From Acinetobacter zhairuonensis (GTDB taxonomy: Bacteria; Pseudomonadota; Gammaproteobacteria; Pseudomonadales; Moraxellaceae), in the NCBI RefSeq assembly GCF_022601715.1, contig NZ_JAKVIM010000009.1, positions 1 through 64,000 on the forward strand: a DNA stretch of 64,000 nucleotides. Reading direction: 5' to 3'. The notes beneath the pieces are model-generated. The model was not told where the DNA came from. It saw nothing but the letters and a program-made list of their open reading frames with translations, and searched no databases. Position numbers and translations under genes: made by a program. This document shows, one piece after another, positions 17,305 to 26,402 of this stretch. Position 1 is the first letter of the stretch; the number at the start of each line of letters is the position of its first letter.

Positions 17305-18318
17305 ATGATATTGACGAATGACTCAATGATTTACATTTTTTATGCAAGTTTCGTGCTGATTGCACTGTGGGCGATTGCGCAGGCTTGGCATAGCCAGTCG
17401 CATACAGAAACCATCCATCCCTTTAAAGCTTTTGTACATTTGCTTGCCTTTTATTTGTCTTATCTATTGTGGCCTTTGGCACTCTTTAGTGTATATGCGG
17501 GCTGGAGTGGTTACTATTCCCTACATGAAGCGGGCTTTGTGTTCTTGCTGAGTTTGTTGCTGCTGTATGCTCGTTTTGTCGAACCACATTGTGTACTAAT
17601 CAAAACAACACAATATCAGTTGGATGCTGGTACTCGTATTCAGAAACCCGTGAAAATTGCCTTGGTTGCCGATTTACATATTGGTTTATTTTCAGGGCAT
17701 GAGCGTCAACTGAAAATTATTGTCGAGAAAATCAATCAACAGCAACCTGACTTGGTGGTTGTAGCAGGGGATTGGACCTACGAACCAGAAGATACCTTAG
17801 CCGATGAATTGGCGCCGTTAAAAAACATTCAGGCACCTGTGTATTCAGTTTATGGTAATCATGATGAGCAATATCCTGGGCCACCAATTCAGGACTTACT
17901 CCGCCATGCTTTAAGTGTAAATGATGTGATTGATATTGAAGGTCAGATTGTGGAGTTTGAAGAATTTCGCCTGATTGGGGTGGGTGATTTGTGGGCAGGC
18001 AAGGCGGATATGCGCTATATGCCGGATTTGCCACAGGACAAACCTTGGGTGATTTTGTCACATAACCCCGATACGGTGGATATGGTGCCAAAACTACCGA
18101 ATCGCCCGTTAATGTTGTCTGGACACACGCATGGTGGGCAAGTGGAATTGCCGTGGTTAACTGATTATGTGATGAAAAAAGTGTCTATTCTTGGACATAA
18201 AAAAGGACTGTATAACCACGAGCATGCGGATGTGTTTGTCACCGTCGGTACAGGCATGGTCGGTGTACCATTCCGTTTTCGAGTGCCACCGACCATTGAT
18301 ATTATTGAGTTGGTTTAA
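17305..18318 (+). CDS. Membrane-anchored metallophosphoesterase (YkuE/YaeI-like)
   Basis: The N-terminal ~90 residues contain three hydrophobic helices (IYIFYASFVLIALWAIAQA, FVHLLAFYLSYLLWPLALF, AGFVFLLSLLLLYA). The C-terminal part is a calcineurin-like phosphoesterase with VADLHIGLF, VVAGDWTY, VYGNHDEQY, LSHNPDTVD and LSGHTHGGQVELP. These provide the Asp/His/Asn ligands for a two-metal centre. The family includes UDP-2,3-diacylglucosamine- or phospholipid-directed phosphoesterases; the substrate here is not determined. It diverges from the phospholipase D gene. Confidence 0.88.
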   Translation: MILTNDSMIYIFYASFVLIALWAIAQAWHSQSHTETIHPFKAFVHLLAFYLSYLLWPLALFSVYAGWSGYYSLHEAGFVFLLSLLLLYARFVEPHCVLIKTTQYQLDAGTRIQKPVKIALVADLHIGLFSGHERQLKIIVEKINQQQPDLVVVAGDWTYEPEDTLADELAPLKNIQAPVYSVYGNHDEQYPGPPIQDLLRHALSVNDVIDIEGQIVEFEEFRLIGVGDLWAGKADMRYMPDLPQDKPWVILSHNPDTVDMVPKLPNRPLMLSGHTHGGQVELPWLTDYVMKKVSILGHKKGLYNHEHADVFVTVGTGMVGVPFRFRVPPTIDIIELV

Positions 18319-18348
18319 TCCACTCTTGTTCAAAATGAAGTGCTAAAA

Positions 18349-18377
18349 AAAGCCCTCAAGCGATGCTTGAGGGCTTT
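18349..18377. terminator. Bidirectional terminator between phosphoesterase and MFS genes
   Basis: A 13-bp stem AAAGCCCTCAAGC (18349-18361) / GCTTGAGGGCTTT (18365-18377) has a 3-base loop. The long A run on the left gives a strong U tract for the minus-strand transporter gene. Confidence 0.9.
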
Positions 18378-18412
18378 CCGTTGTGTGTAGTTATTATCGG
18401 GTGTGATAGAAA

Positions 18413-19723
18413 TTAAACTTGATTGTTTACATCATCATTTTTAGTTTCACGGATGGCAAGGAATGCCAATAGTGACAAGATCGATGCCGCAGTTAGATAA
18501 TAACCCACTGCATATAAACCGTACGTAGTTGCCAGTTTGGTGGCAATCAAAGGTGCAAATGAGGCACCAAAAATACCCGCCAAGTTAAAGGTAAGGGCAG
18601 AGCCTGTATAGCGTACTGAGGTTGGGAAAATTTCAGACAATACAGTTCCGATCGGTCCATAGGTTAAGCCCATAATGGCTAAGCCTGTACATAAGAATAA
18701 GAACACCACAAAGCTGTTGCCAGATTCCAACATACTGGAGAACACTAAACCAAATAATGCAGACAGAACACAGACAGCAATAGAGGTTGTTTTACGACCA
18801 AATTTTTCTGCCAATACCGCAGAAAGGGGAATGAAGGCAGCGAAACAGAGTGTTGCAACCAGCTGCATTTCTAAAAATTCAGCACGTGAATAACCGAGTT
18901 GAGTCGTTCCCCAATTCAGTGCAAATACGGTGGTCAGATAGAACACCACAAAGGTACAAATCGCTGCAATTGTGCCTAAAACCAACATCGGTAAATGTTT
19001 GGTCATGACTTCTTTAAAAGGTACATTCACTTCTTTTTGCTTATCCAGAACTTTCTGGAAAGCAGGAGTTTCATGCAGTTTTAAACGAATCCAAAGTCCT
19101 ACAATCACCAAAACCGCACTGGCAATAAATGGAATACGCCAGCCCCATTGCATAAAGTCCTGTTCAGACATGAATGCACCAAGGGTCAAGAAGGAACCTG
19201 TCGCCAAGATAAAGCCGATTGGAGCCCCGAGTTGCGGGAACATGCCATACCACGCACGTTTACCTTCTGGCGCATTTTCAGTTGCCAATAACACCGCACC
19301 TGACCATTCACCGCCTAAACCAAGACCTTGACCTAGACGGCAAAGGGCTAGCAGTAAAGGTGCAACAATACCAATTTGGGCATAAGTAGGTAATAAGCCG
19401 ATGCAGACGGTAGAAATGCCCATGGTGAGTAGGGCTGCGACTAGAGTGGCTTTCCGCCCAATCCGATCACCGAGATGTCCAAACAGTGCGGCACCAATTG
19501 GACGTGCAATAAAGGCAATTGCAAAGGTCGCCAGTGACTGAATGGTGGCTGCCATAGGGTCTGTACTTGCAGGGAAGAACAGATGCGGAAAAATAATGAC
19601 CGCAGCAGTGGCATAAATATAGAAATCGAAGAATTCGATAGTGGTACCCACAAGACTTGCCGTGAGTACACGAAATTTTGAATTAGTTGCTACTTCTAAT
19701 GTAGCTGTAGTTGATGACGCCAT
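18413..19723 (-). CDS. MFS transporter, metabolite:H+ symporter family
   Basis: This 436-residue protein has 12 predicted membrane helices. The MHS-family signatures are GTTIEFFDFYIYATAAVIIF at the first helix, GHLGDRIGRKATL in loop 2-3, and GLGLGGEWSGAVLLATENAP. ShiA, ProP and KgtP belong to this family and import shikimate, betaine/proline or dicarboxylates with protons. The substrate cannot be read from the sequence. It is a single-gene unit with its own terminator. Confidence 0.9.
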   Translation of the reverse strand: MASSTTATLEVATNSKFRVLTASLVGTTIEFFDFYIYATAAVIIFPHLFFPASTDPMAATIQSLATFAIAFIARPIGAALFGHLGDRIGRKATLVAALLTMGISTVCIGLLPTYAQIGIVAPLLLALCRLGQGLGLGGEWSGAVLLATENAPEGKRAWYGMFPQLGAPIGFILATGSFLTLGAFMSEQDFMQWGWRIPFIASAVLVIVGLWIRLKLHETPAFQKVLDKQKEVNVPFKEVMTKHLPMLVLGTIAAICTFVVFYLTTVFALNWGTTQLGYSRAEFLEMQLVATLCFAAFIPLSAVLAEKFGRKTTSIAVCVLSALFGLVFSSMLESGNSFVVFLFLCTGLAIMGLTYGPIGTVLSEIFPTSVRYTGSALTFNLAGIFGASFAPLIATKLATTYGLYAVGYYLTAASILSLLAFLAIRETKNDDVNNQV

Positions 19724-19768
19724 GGATAACCTTACACTTACTAAAATTAAAAAAACTTAGTTTTAAAA

Positions 19769-19808
19769 GCGTAATCTTTTTAAAAAAGGCGTAATTTCTT
19801 AAAAAAAC
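19769..19808. repeat. Imperfect tandem 20-bp repeat
   Basis: Two adjacent 20-base units beginning GCGTAAT (19769-19788 and 19789-19808) share a T-run/A-run body. They lie upstream of the MFS gene, within its probable promoter region. Confidence 0.5.
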
Positions 19809-19867
19809 AACGAAAAATCTAGCTCGCATCTACTCTTTTAGGGTCACTAAAACTCGAGAGGAGAAGA

Positions 19868-20509
19868 TTAAATCACGTACAAATAGATCGCGAGGAAATG
19901 TGATCCTGCGCCTATTAGTACAAATACATGCCAGATGGCATGGGTATATCTTACCCGTTTTAGAGCATAAAACAATGCTCCAACGGTATAAGCCAGACCA
20001 CCAAAAACTAGCCAAAAGAGTGCATCGGCAGATAAATAATGTTGCATATCATCCATTAATAATACAGCCAGCCAACCCATGACTAAATATGCAATCAGGG
20101 AAACCTTCTGAAAGCGATGAATGAAAATTAATTTGAATAGTGTTCCAATCAGTGCAATCACCCATAGCGCAATCAATAGGTTGTGTGCTTTCTCGGTCGG
20201 GATAGCAATAGAAAGGAATGGAGTGTAGGTTCCTGCAATCAGGTAATAAATGGCTGTGTGATCCAGTTTTTTATACCAGAAGCGTTTATCGGGTGTTTTC
20301 GCCATGTGGTATAAGGTTGAACCTGTAAATAACAGGATCATGCTGAAGCCATACACCCAGAGTCCTATCCACTGTCCAGTGTGTAAATCCGCACCTTTGA
20401 TGATCAGCAGTACCGTTGCAATGCAAGCCAGTATTGCCCCTAGCGCATGGCTCCAGACATTTAACTGTTCTTCCATATGATGATAGTCTTGGACTATGGG
20501 AAGCGTCAT
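19868..20509 (-). CDS. trhA: Hemolysin III / TrhA family membrane protein
   Basis: This 213-residue protein has seven predicted transmembrane helices and the family motifs TLYHM in helix 2, KKLDHTAIYYLIAGTYTPF and the C-terminal HAIWHVFVLIGAGSHFLA. The conserved Ser/His/Asp set resembles the zinc site of PAQR and alkaline ceramidase proteins (CREST superfamily). Some bacterial members maintain membrane energetics or lipid homeostasis. It diverges from the methyltransferase gene at 20612. Confidence 0.88.
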   Translation of the reverse strand: MTLPIVQDYHHMEEQLNVWSHALGAILACIATVLLIIKGADLHTGQWIGLWVYGFSMILLFTGSTLYHMAKTPDKRFWYKKLDHTAIYYLIAGTYTPFLSIAIPTEKAHNLLIALWVIALIGTLFKLIFIHRFQKVSLIAYLVMGWLAVLLMDDMQHYLSADALFWLVFGGLAYTVGALFYALKRVRYTHAIWHVFVLIGAGSHFLAIYLYVI

Positions 20510-20611
20510 AAATTATGCTTTTTATTAAAAATACAAGTGTATAGTAATTGAATTTTGCTTTTCACGTAAGACGCTTTAAAATTTAGTCGCAAATTAAATT
20601 AGGTTTATTTT

Positions 20612-21835
20612 ATGTCTGATATGACTTCCCCCTCGGCTCAGGAACAACAGTTTCTCGATGCTGTACAACAAGCACTTGAAACACAAAGCTTTGAGCGTTT
20701 AATTCTGAGCCAATACAAGGGAGAAATTCAGCAGTTAGAAAAAATGACATTTCGGGTGATTGAATTACAACAGCAACCCATGTTGAATGTTCTATATCGA
20801 CATAAAACCCAAGATGTCACTAAAAATTACCCAATAAATCAAGCCATGCAGCTGATTACTGAGTATCTGAGCTGTTGTAAGCAAGGCAATCTCTTTACAA
20901 CCACCCAAGATCTTCAACTGAAACGTAATAAGAAAAAAGATTTACTGACACTCAGTCAAAAAAGTGTTGAGACAAAAGCAGATATTCGACTAGCCCAAGC
21001 CCATGATCGGACTAAACATCGTTTTGTAGAACAAGAAAGTGCATTCTTGCAGCATCTGGGCATTACAGATGCGCAGGCACAGATCATTCCGAGCATGGCG
21101 CGTAAATGGAAACAGATTAATAAATTTGTCGAAATTTTTTCGGGAGCTTTGACCCAACTTCCAAATCAAGATCAGGCATTACGTGTGGTTGATTTTGGTT
21201 CTGGCAAAGGCTATTTAACCTTTGCTTTGTACGATTATTTGGCGAAACATCAGCAAGTCCCGTTTGTCACGGGCGTGGAACTGAATGAAAAGATGGTGCA
21301 ATTCTGTCAACAGGTGGCAGCGGCTTCTGGCTTTACCCAACTCGACTTTTTCCAAGGCGATGTTCGAACATATCAACCTGAACGCCTAGATGTGATGATT
21401 GCATTGCATGCCTGCGATGTGGCTACCGATTTTGCCATTCATACTGGTATTCGCTTAAATGCACAGATGATCATGTGTGCGCCGTGTTGTCATAAAGAGT
21501 TACGTCCACAACTGAAAAGCCCCGAGGTACTGAAACCGATGCTGCACTTTGGTATTCATGCAGGGCAGCAGGCGGAAATGTTGACCGATACCATCCGTGC
21601 CTTACTGTTAAAAGCCTATGGCTATGAAACCAAGGTGTTTGAATTTGTGTCTTTAGAGCATACCAGCAAAAATAAAATGATTTTAGCCACCAAGCGCGCT
21701 GATTATGTTGCACCTGATGTTACGGTATTGGCACAAATTGAGGCTTTAAAGCAGATGTATGGCATTCAAAAGCACTCGTTGGAATTGCTGTTAAATGATC
21801 AATGGGATCAACGTGATATTGGTGCGAAGTGCTAA
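20612..21835 (+). CDS. Class I SAM-dependent methyltransferase (Methyltransf_32 type)
   Basis: This 407-residue protein has an N-terminal region of ~170 residues without known motifs. A Rossmann methyltransferase domain follows, with VVDFGSGKGYLTFALYDYL (motif I), GVELNEKMVQFC (motif II) and MIALHACDVATDFAI. MCAPCCHKELRPQL matches the Cys-Cys-His motif of the Methyltransf_32 family, which includes tRNA- and protein-directed enzymes. The substrate is unknown. It ends 25 bases before a GNAT gene and is probably cotranscribed with it. Confidence 0.85.
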   Translation: MSDMTSPSAQEQQFLDAVQQALETQSFERLILSQYKGEIQQLEKMTFRVIELQQQPMLNVLYRHKTQDVTKNYPINQAMQLITEYLSCCKQGNLFTTTQDLQLKRNKKKDLLTLSQKSVETKADIRLAQAHDRTKHRFVEQESAFLQHLGITDAQAQIIPSMARKWKQINKFVEIFSGALTQLPNQDQALRVVDFGSGKGYLTFALYDYLAKHQQVPFVTGVELNEKMVQFCQQVAAASGFTQLDFFQGDVRTYQPERLDVMIALHACDVATDFAIHTGIRLNAQMIMCAPCCHKELRPQLKSPEVLKPMLHFGIHAGQQAEMLTDTIRALLLKAYGYETKVFEFVSLEHTSKNKMILATKRADYVAPDVTVLAQIEALKQMYGIQKHSLELLLNDQWDQRDIGAKC

Positions 21836-21860
21836 GTCTAATCAATCAAAGGAACTAAAG

Positions 21861-22292
21861 ATGGCATTACAGATTCGTACGGGGACTTGGACTGAATTAC
21901 AGACTGATGCCAAACCGATTCGTGAGCAGGTATTTATTCAGGAACAGCACATTGCGGTTAAAGATGAGTGGGATGCGCAGGATGCGGTATCGCAGCATTT
22001 TGTGGTGTATGAAGGTGAGCATGCCATCGCGACTGCGCGCTTATTGCCGAATCACAGTATTGGTCGGGTAGCTGTTTTGGCATCACATCGTGGACAAGGC
22101 ATTGGTAAGCAATTAATGCTCGATATTATTCAGCAAGCACAGCAACAACAACGTCCTTTACTGCAACTGTCGTCTCAAGTGCATGCAATTGCCTTTTACC
22201 AACAGTTAGGCTTTCAAGTGCGTGGAGAAGAGTATTTGGATTGTGGTATTCCACATATCGATATGCAGATGTCTTTGCTTGAAAATGATTGA
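21861..22292 (+). CDS. GNAT family N-acetyltransferase
   Basis: This 143-residue protein has the N-terminal IREQVFIQEQHIAVKDEWD typical of the ElaA/YitI-like GNAT subgroup. The acetyl-CoA pyrophosphate-binding motif is ASHRGQGIGKQLM. The C-terminal FYQQLGFQVRGEEYLDCGIP is also typical. I chose ATG 21861, preceded by an AAAGGAAC Shine-Dalgarno; a longer ORF from 21795 would overlap the methyltransferase gene. The substrate is unknown. Confidence 0.88.
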   Translation: MALQIRTGTWTELQTDAKPIREQVFIQEQHIAVKDEWDAQDAVSQHFVVYEGEHAIATARLLPNHSIGRVAVLASHRGQGIGKQLMLDIIQQAQQQQRPLLQLSSQVHAIAFYQQLGFQVRGEEYLDCGIPHIDMQMSLLEND

Positions 22293-22310
22293 AGCCACGT
22301 GACCCATGTA

Positions 22311-22340
22311 AAAAAGCCATCTGTTAAAAGATGGCTTTTT
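22311..22340. terminator. Bidirectional terminator after GNAT gene
   Basis: A 12-bp stem AAAAAGCCATCT (22311-22322) / AGATGGCTTTTT (22329-22340) has a 6-base loop. The U tract works in both directions. Confidence 0.9.
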
Positions 22341-22346
22341 TAATAT

Positions 22347-22640
22347 TTAATGTCCTTGATGCGCAGTCGAAGCCGAAGAGTCATTCATGGCAGCATGCTC
22401 ATCAGCACTCATTTGATGTTCTTCAGCACTCATATTGTGTTCCGTAGAACCAGTTTGCTGCGCCTGCATTGAACTGTTCGCTTGAGCTTCACGAGCTTCT
22501 CTTTGTTTACCTGGCATATAATCAGGTTCGTTCTTCATTGCTAAATAGAACACCACGAGAAAAATAATACTCAGAATTGTGGCAATGATCAGGGCCTTCC
22601 AACCCCATGGGGATTTTTCAGGAGAAGTATTGTCTGACAT
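22347..22640 (-). CDS. Small membrane protein with His/Met-rich tail
   Basis: This 97-residue protein has a short cytoplasmic N-terminus, one transmembrane helix (ALIIATILSIIFLVVFYLAM, about residues 16-35) and a hydrophilic tail. The tail contains near-repeats HNMSAEEHQM and MSADEHAAM and ends TAHQGH. Regular spacing of His and Met is typical of periplasmic copper- or silver-binding segments, but no named family is recognised. Orientation with the tail outside is inferred. It is a single-gene unit. Confidence 0.72.
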   Translation of the reverse strand: MSDNTSPEKSPWGWKALIIATILSIIFLVVFYLAMKNEPDYMPGKQREAREAQANSSMQAQQTGSTEHNMSAEEHQMSADEHAAMNDSSASTAHQGH

Positions 22641-22767
22641 AACAAATAACCCAATGGATAAAAAGAAACTTCTAATAATTATGTAACTTTATAACATAAA
22701 ATGTGATGGATGCAGACCAAATTTTATAAAAAGCTTAATTGTTGTTATTTTAGCTGATGACGCATAG

Positions 22768-22798
22768 CTGATTTGGAAGGAGGCTCCACCCAAATCAG
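22768..22798 (-). terminator. Strong stem-loop after the fadB-like gene
   Basis: CTGATTTGG (22768-22776) pairs with CCAAATCAG (22790-22798), and an inner GGAG/CTCC pairing continues the stem. It lies 17 bases after the stop of the minus-strand beta-oxidation operon. There is no T tract, so it may protect the 3' end or terminate weakly. Confidence 0.5.
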
Positions 22799-22814
22799 TA
22801 TGTATCGATAGAGA

Positions 22815-24950
22815 TTATTGGATGCGCTCGTTACGTTGCGCTTTTTCTCTTAAAAGTTGCGGCGGATTAAAGCGTTCGCCAAAACGGTCAGCCAATTGTT
22901 CTGTGCGTTGCAGTGCGGCGTCCAGTCCATATTGATTCAGGAACTGAATTGCACCGCCTGTCCAAGGGGCATAACCAATTCCGAAAATTGAGCCAACATT
23001 GGCATCAATGACCGACTCCAAAACACCTTCTTCATAACAGCGTAAAGTTTCTAGAGCTTGCACAAACAGGAAACGATCAATCATGTCCTGTTCAGAAATA
23101 TCATGAGCTTTCGACCAGCGGCTGAGTCCATCCCACAAATGTTTTTTGCCCTGTTCAGGATAGTCATAGAACCCTGCACCCGCGGCTTTGCCTTTACGGT
23201 TTAGCTCGTGAATCATACTGTGTAATACTTCATCCACAGGCGTTTGCGCTGGGGTTTTACCTTCGGCTAGTAGCGATTTACGTGCTTCATTCGCCACATG
23301 TTCACTCAAAGTTAAGGACACTTCATCTTGAATAGCCAACGGCCCTACAGGCATACCTGCTTTGAGGGCTGCCATTTCAATTCTGGCAGGGTGTACACCT
23401 TCAGCCAGTATGCGCATGCCTTCCTGAATAAAGGTACCAAACACGCGACTGGTAAAGAAACCACGACGGTCATTTACGACAATGGGTGTTTTACCTATTT
23501 GTTGTACAAAGTCATAGGCTTTGGCTAAGGTTTCCGCAGAGGTGTTTTTGCCTTTGATTATTTCAACCAATTGCATTTTATCCACAGGGCTAAAGAAATG
23601 CAGCCCAATAAATGCCTGATCATTCTTGCTGGCTTGCGCCAATCCCGTAATAGGTAAGGTTGACGTGTTAGATGCCATTACGCCGTTTTCAGCCAAATAC
23701 GGTTCAGTTTCTTGCGTGACTTGGGCTTTGAGTTCCTGATTTTCAAACACGGCTTCAATGATCAAGTCACAGCCTTGTAAATCAGCAACTTCAGCGGTTG
23801 GTGTGATCAGGGATAAAATCTGATCTCGCTTTTCTTCCGATAAGCGACCTTGGGCAACGCGTTTTTCTAAGAGCTTTTGCGTATAGGCTTTGCCTTTTTC
23901 TGCATTTTCGATGGAAACATCTTTTAAGATGACAGGAATGCCTTTGCTGGCGGTGGCATAAGCAATGCCCGCACCCATCATACCTGCACCCAATACACCG
24001 ACTTTTGTCGCTTGCCATTTGGCAACATTCGCAGGACGGCTGGCACCTGATTTGATTGCATTCAGTCCATGCCAGAACGTACCAATCATGTTTTTAGAGA
24101 CTTGCCCTACAGTGAGTTTGGTAAAGTAGCGAGATTCAATCCTTAATGCAGTATCGACATCGACCTGAGCGCCTTCAACTGCTGCTGCCAGAATTGCTTC
24201 AGGAGCAGGGTAACAGCCTTTGGTTTTGTCTCGCAGCATTGCTGGGGCAATGGCAAGCATTTGCGCCACGGCAGGGCTTTTCGGATCGCCCCCTGGAATC
24301 TTGTAGCCTTTAACGTCAAAGGGTTGCTGACTTTTTGGATTGGTTTTAATCCATGCCAAGGCTTTTTCTAGCAACTCTTGTTCATTCTCTGCGGTATCCT
24401 GCACCAAGCCGAGTGCTTTGGCTTTTTCAACGCCAAATGGTTTACCTTCCATCAGGAAGGGTAAGGCATTTTGCAAACCGAGCAGACGGACCATGCGTAC
24501 GATGCCACCACCACCAGGCAATAAACCTAAGGTCACTTCAGGTAAACCAAATTGAGTTTTAGGGTCATTGATGGCAATGCGATAATGACAGCCGAGAGCA
24601 ATTTCCCAGCCACCACCGAGTGCTGTGCCATTTAAAGCCGCGACTACAGGTACACCAAGGGTTTCAATACTGCGCAGGTTGCCTTTCAGTTTTTCCACCA
24701 TATTAAAAAAATCAGTGGCATGTTCGGGCTGGACTTGAATCAGTTCATCCAAGTCACCGCCTGCAAAGAAAGTCTTTTTGGCAGAACGGAAAATAATGCC
24801 GCTCAAATCCATTTCCGCTTGCAGCTGTTGATTGACCGCATCCAGCGAATCACGGAATTCTGAATTCATGGTATTGGCAGATTGACCCGATGAGTCGAGG
24901 GTAAGAATGACGATATTCTCTGCGTTTTTTTCGTATTTAATCGCGCTCAT
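22815..24950 (-). CDS. Multifunctional beta-oxidation protein: enoyl-CoA hydratase / 3-hydroxyacyl-CoA dehydrogenase
   Basis: This 711-residue FadB/FadJ-type alpha subunit hydrates enoyl-CoA and oxidises 3-hydroxyacyl-CoA. The crotonase domain (about 1-190) carries GGDLDEL and ALGGGWEIALGCHYRIA; the second catalytic Glu lies in LPEVTLGLLPGGGG. The dehydrogenase NAD site is VLGAGMMGAGIAYATA near residue 320, followed by HFFSPVDKMQLVEII with the catalytic His and GFFTSRVF. It starts 15 bases after the thiolase stop, forming a fad-type operon. It looks more like FadJ or a paralogue than a full-length FadB, so I leave the symbol open. Confidence 0.92.
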   Translation of the reverse strand: MSAIKYEKNAENIVILTLDSSGQSANTMNSEFRDSLDAVNQQLQAEMDLSGIIFRSAKKTFFAGGDLDELIQVQPEHATDFFNMVEKLKGNLRSIETLGVPVVAALNGTALGGGWEIALGCHYRIAINDPKTQFGLPEVTLGLLPGGGGIVRMVRLLGLQNALPFLMEGKPFGVEKAKALGLVQDTAENEQELLEKALAWIKTNPKSQQPFDVKGYKIPGGDPKSPAVAQMLAIAPAMLRDKTKGCYPAPEAILAAAVEGAQVDVDTALRIESRYFTKLTVGQVSKNMIGTFWHGLNAIKSGASRPANVAKWQATKVGVLGAGMMGAGIAYATASKGIPVILKDVSIENAEKGKAYTQKLLEKRVAQGRLSEEKRDQILSLITPTAEVADLQGCDLIIEAVFENQELKAQVTQETEPYLAENGVMASNTSTLPITGLAQASKNDQAFIGLHFFSPVDKMQLVEIIKGKNTSAETLAKAYDFVQQIGKTPIVVNDRRGFFTSRVFGTFIQEGMRILAEGVHPARIEMAALKAGMPVGPLAIQDEVSLTLSEHVANEARKSLLAEGKTPAQTPVDEVLHSMIHELNRKGKAAGAGFYDYPEQGKKHLWDGLSRWSKAHDISEQDMIDRFLFVQALETLRCYEEGVLESVIDANVGSIFGIGYAPWTGGAIQFLNQYGLDAALQRTEQLADRFGERFNPPQLLREKAQRNERIQ

Positions 24951-24965
24951 TTGTATTTTCCTTCC

Positions 24966-26171
24966 TTAGACCAACTCAATAATGGTAGCGATGCCCATTC
25001 CACCACCGACACATAAGGTGGCTAAGCCACGTTTTTTGCCTTGGCGTTCCAGTTCATCTAATAGCGTTCCCAGAATCATGGCACCTGTTGCACCAAGCGG
25101 ATGTCCCATGGCAATCGCTCCACCATTGACATTGACTTTTTCCGCAGGCACATTCAGTTCTTTAATAAAGCGCATCACCACGGCAGCAAAGGCTTCATTC
25201 ACTTCAAACAGGTCAATATCATCTATGCTTAAGCCAGCTTTGGCTAAGGCTTTGCGTGCAGCAGGAGCAGGACCTGTGAGCATGATGGTTGGGTCAGTGC
25301 CGACCAATGCTGTGGCTAGCACTTTGGCTCGTGGTTTTAAGCCTTGTTCTTGGACAGCTTTTTCTGAAGCGAGTAAAACTACAGCAGCGCCATCCACAAT
25401 GCCTGAGGAGTTGCCTGCATGATGCACATGCTGAATTTTTTGGGCTTCTGGATACTTTTGTAAGGCCACGGCATCGAAGCCCATTTGCCCCATCATTTCA
25501 AAGCTTGGGTTGAGTTTGGCTAAGCCTTCAGTCGTGGTATGCGCTTTAATAAATTCATCTTTTTCCAAAATCATTATCCCTGAATGATCTTTGACAGGGA
25601 CAACGGATTGATCAAAATAACCGTTGGCTTGTGCAGCAGCGGCTTTTTGTTGTGAAGCGACGGCAAAAGCATCGACATCTGCACGGCTATAGCCATCTAA
25701 AGTGGCAATTAAATCGGCACCAATGCCTTGTGGCACAAAAGCGGAATTTAAGTTGGTTTCAGGGTCGAGTGCCCAAGCGCCGCCATCTGAACCCATGGGT
25801 ACGCGTGACATAGACTCGACACCGCCTGCAACCACGACATCTTCCCAACCTGAACGGACTTTTTGCGCAGCTAAATTGACGGCTTCTAAACCTGAGGCAC
25901 AGAAACGATTAATTTGTACGCCTGCCACATCATCATGCCAACCTGCCGCTATGGCTGCAGTTTTGGCAATATCTGCACCTTGATCACCAATTGGGGTTAC
26001 GCAGCCCAGTACAATATCGTCAACTTTGGCAGTATCCAGCTGGTGACGCTGTTGTAATTCTTTTAATAAGCCAACGACCAAGCTAATTGGTTTCACTTCA
26101 TAGAGTGAGCCATCCTTTTTCCCTTTTCCGCGTGGCGTGCGTATCGCATCAATGATGTAAGCCTCGCTCAT
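24966..26171 (-). CDS. Acetyl-CoA C-acyltransferase (thiolase), beta-oxidation operon
   Basis: This 401-residue thiolase cleaves 3-ketoacyl-CoA with CoA. The nucleophilic Cys is in [12 protein letters not shown] (about residue 89), the His motif is [18 protein letters not shown], and the second active-site Cys is in CVGGGMG at the C-terminus. It is the first gene of a two-gene operon with the hydratase/dehydrogenase. A probable promoter lies ~40 bases upstream. Chain-length specificity cannot be read from the sequence. Confidence 0.93.
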   Translation of the reverse strand: MSEAYIIDAIRTPRGKGKKDGSLYEVKPISLVVGLLKELQQRHQLDTAKVDDIVLGCVTPIGDQGADIAKTAAIAAGWHDDVAGVQINRFCASGLEAVNLAAQKVRSGWEDVVVAGGVESMSRVPMGSDGGAWALDPETNLNSAFVPQGIGADLIATLDGYSRADVDAFAVASQQKAAAAQANGYFDQSVVPVKDHSGIMILEKDEFIKAHTTTEGLAKLNPSFEMMGQMGFDAVALQKYPEAQKIQHVHHAGNSSGIVDGAAVVLLASEKAVQEQGLKPRAKVLATALVGTDPTIMLTGPAPAARKALAKAGLSIDDIDLFEVNEAFAAVVMRFIKELNVPAEKVNVNGGAIAMGHPLGATGAMILGTLLDELERQGKKRGLATLCVGGGMGIATIIELV

Positions 26172-26218
26172 CTTCTGATTCCTTGTGTATTTTCATGATT
26201 TTCTGTTTTTCGAGTGTA

Positions 26219-26246
26219 ATGATAAATTGAGGAAGCGCAATGACAA
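26219..26246 (-). promoter_or_regulatory. Probable promoter of the thiolase/FadB-like operon
   Basis: On the minus strand, TTGTCA (26241-26246) and TATCAT (26219-26224) are spaced by 16 bases. Transcription would begin ~40 bases before the thiolase ATG. Confidence 0.5.
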
Positions 26247-26354
26247 GAGATGTATGGGTAGTATGATCATTTTGGTCAATCGCTGGAGCTGCTCGATAAA
26301 ATTGAAGCTTGGAAAATAGAGGGAAGCGATTGGATTCGGTTGTTTTAGTCATAA

Positions 26355-26384
26355 AAAAACCCAGATTCTTGAATCTGGGTTTTT
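26355..26384 (-). terminator. Terminator of the AraC-type regulator gene
   Basis: AACCCAGATT and AATCTGGGTT arms flank a CTTG loop within 26355-26384. The A run on the left gives a U tract for the minus-strand regulator gene, and T4 also occurs on the plus strand. Confidence 0.88.
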
Positions 26385-26402
26385 GAAAATCAGTTGTAAA
26401 GC

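Noticed and set aside
24982..25983. Long plus-strand ORFs opposite the thiolase gene
   Set aside because: They are shadows of a strongly coding thiolase frame, with no start signals of their own.
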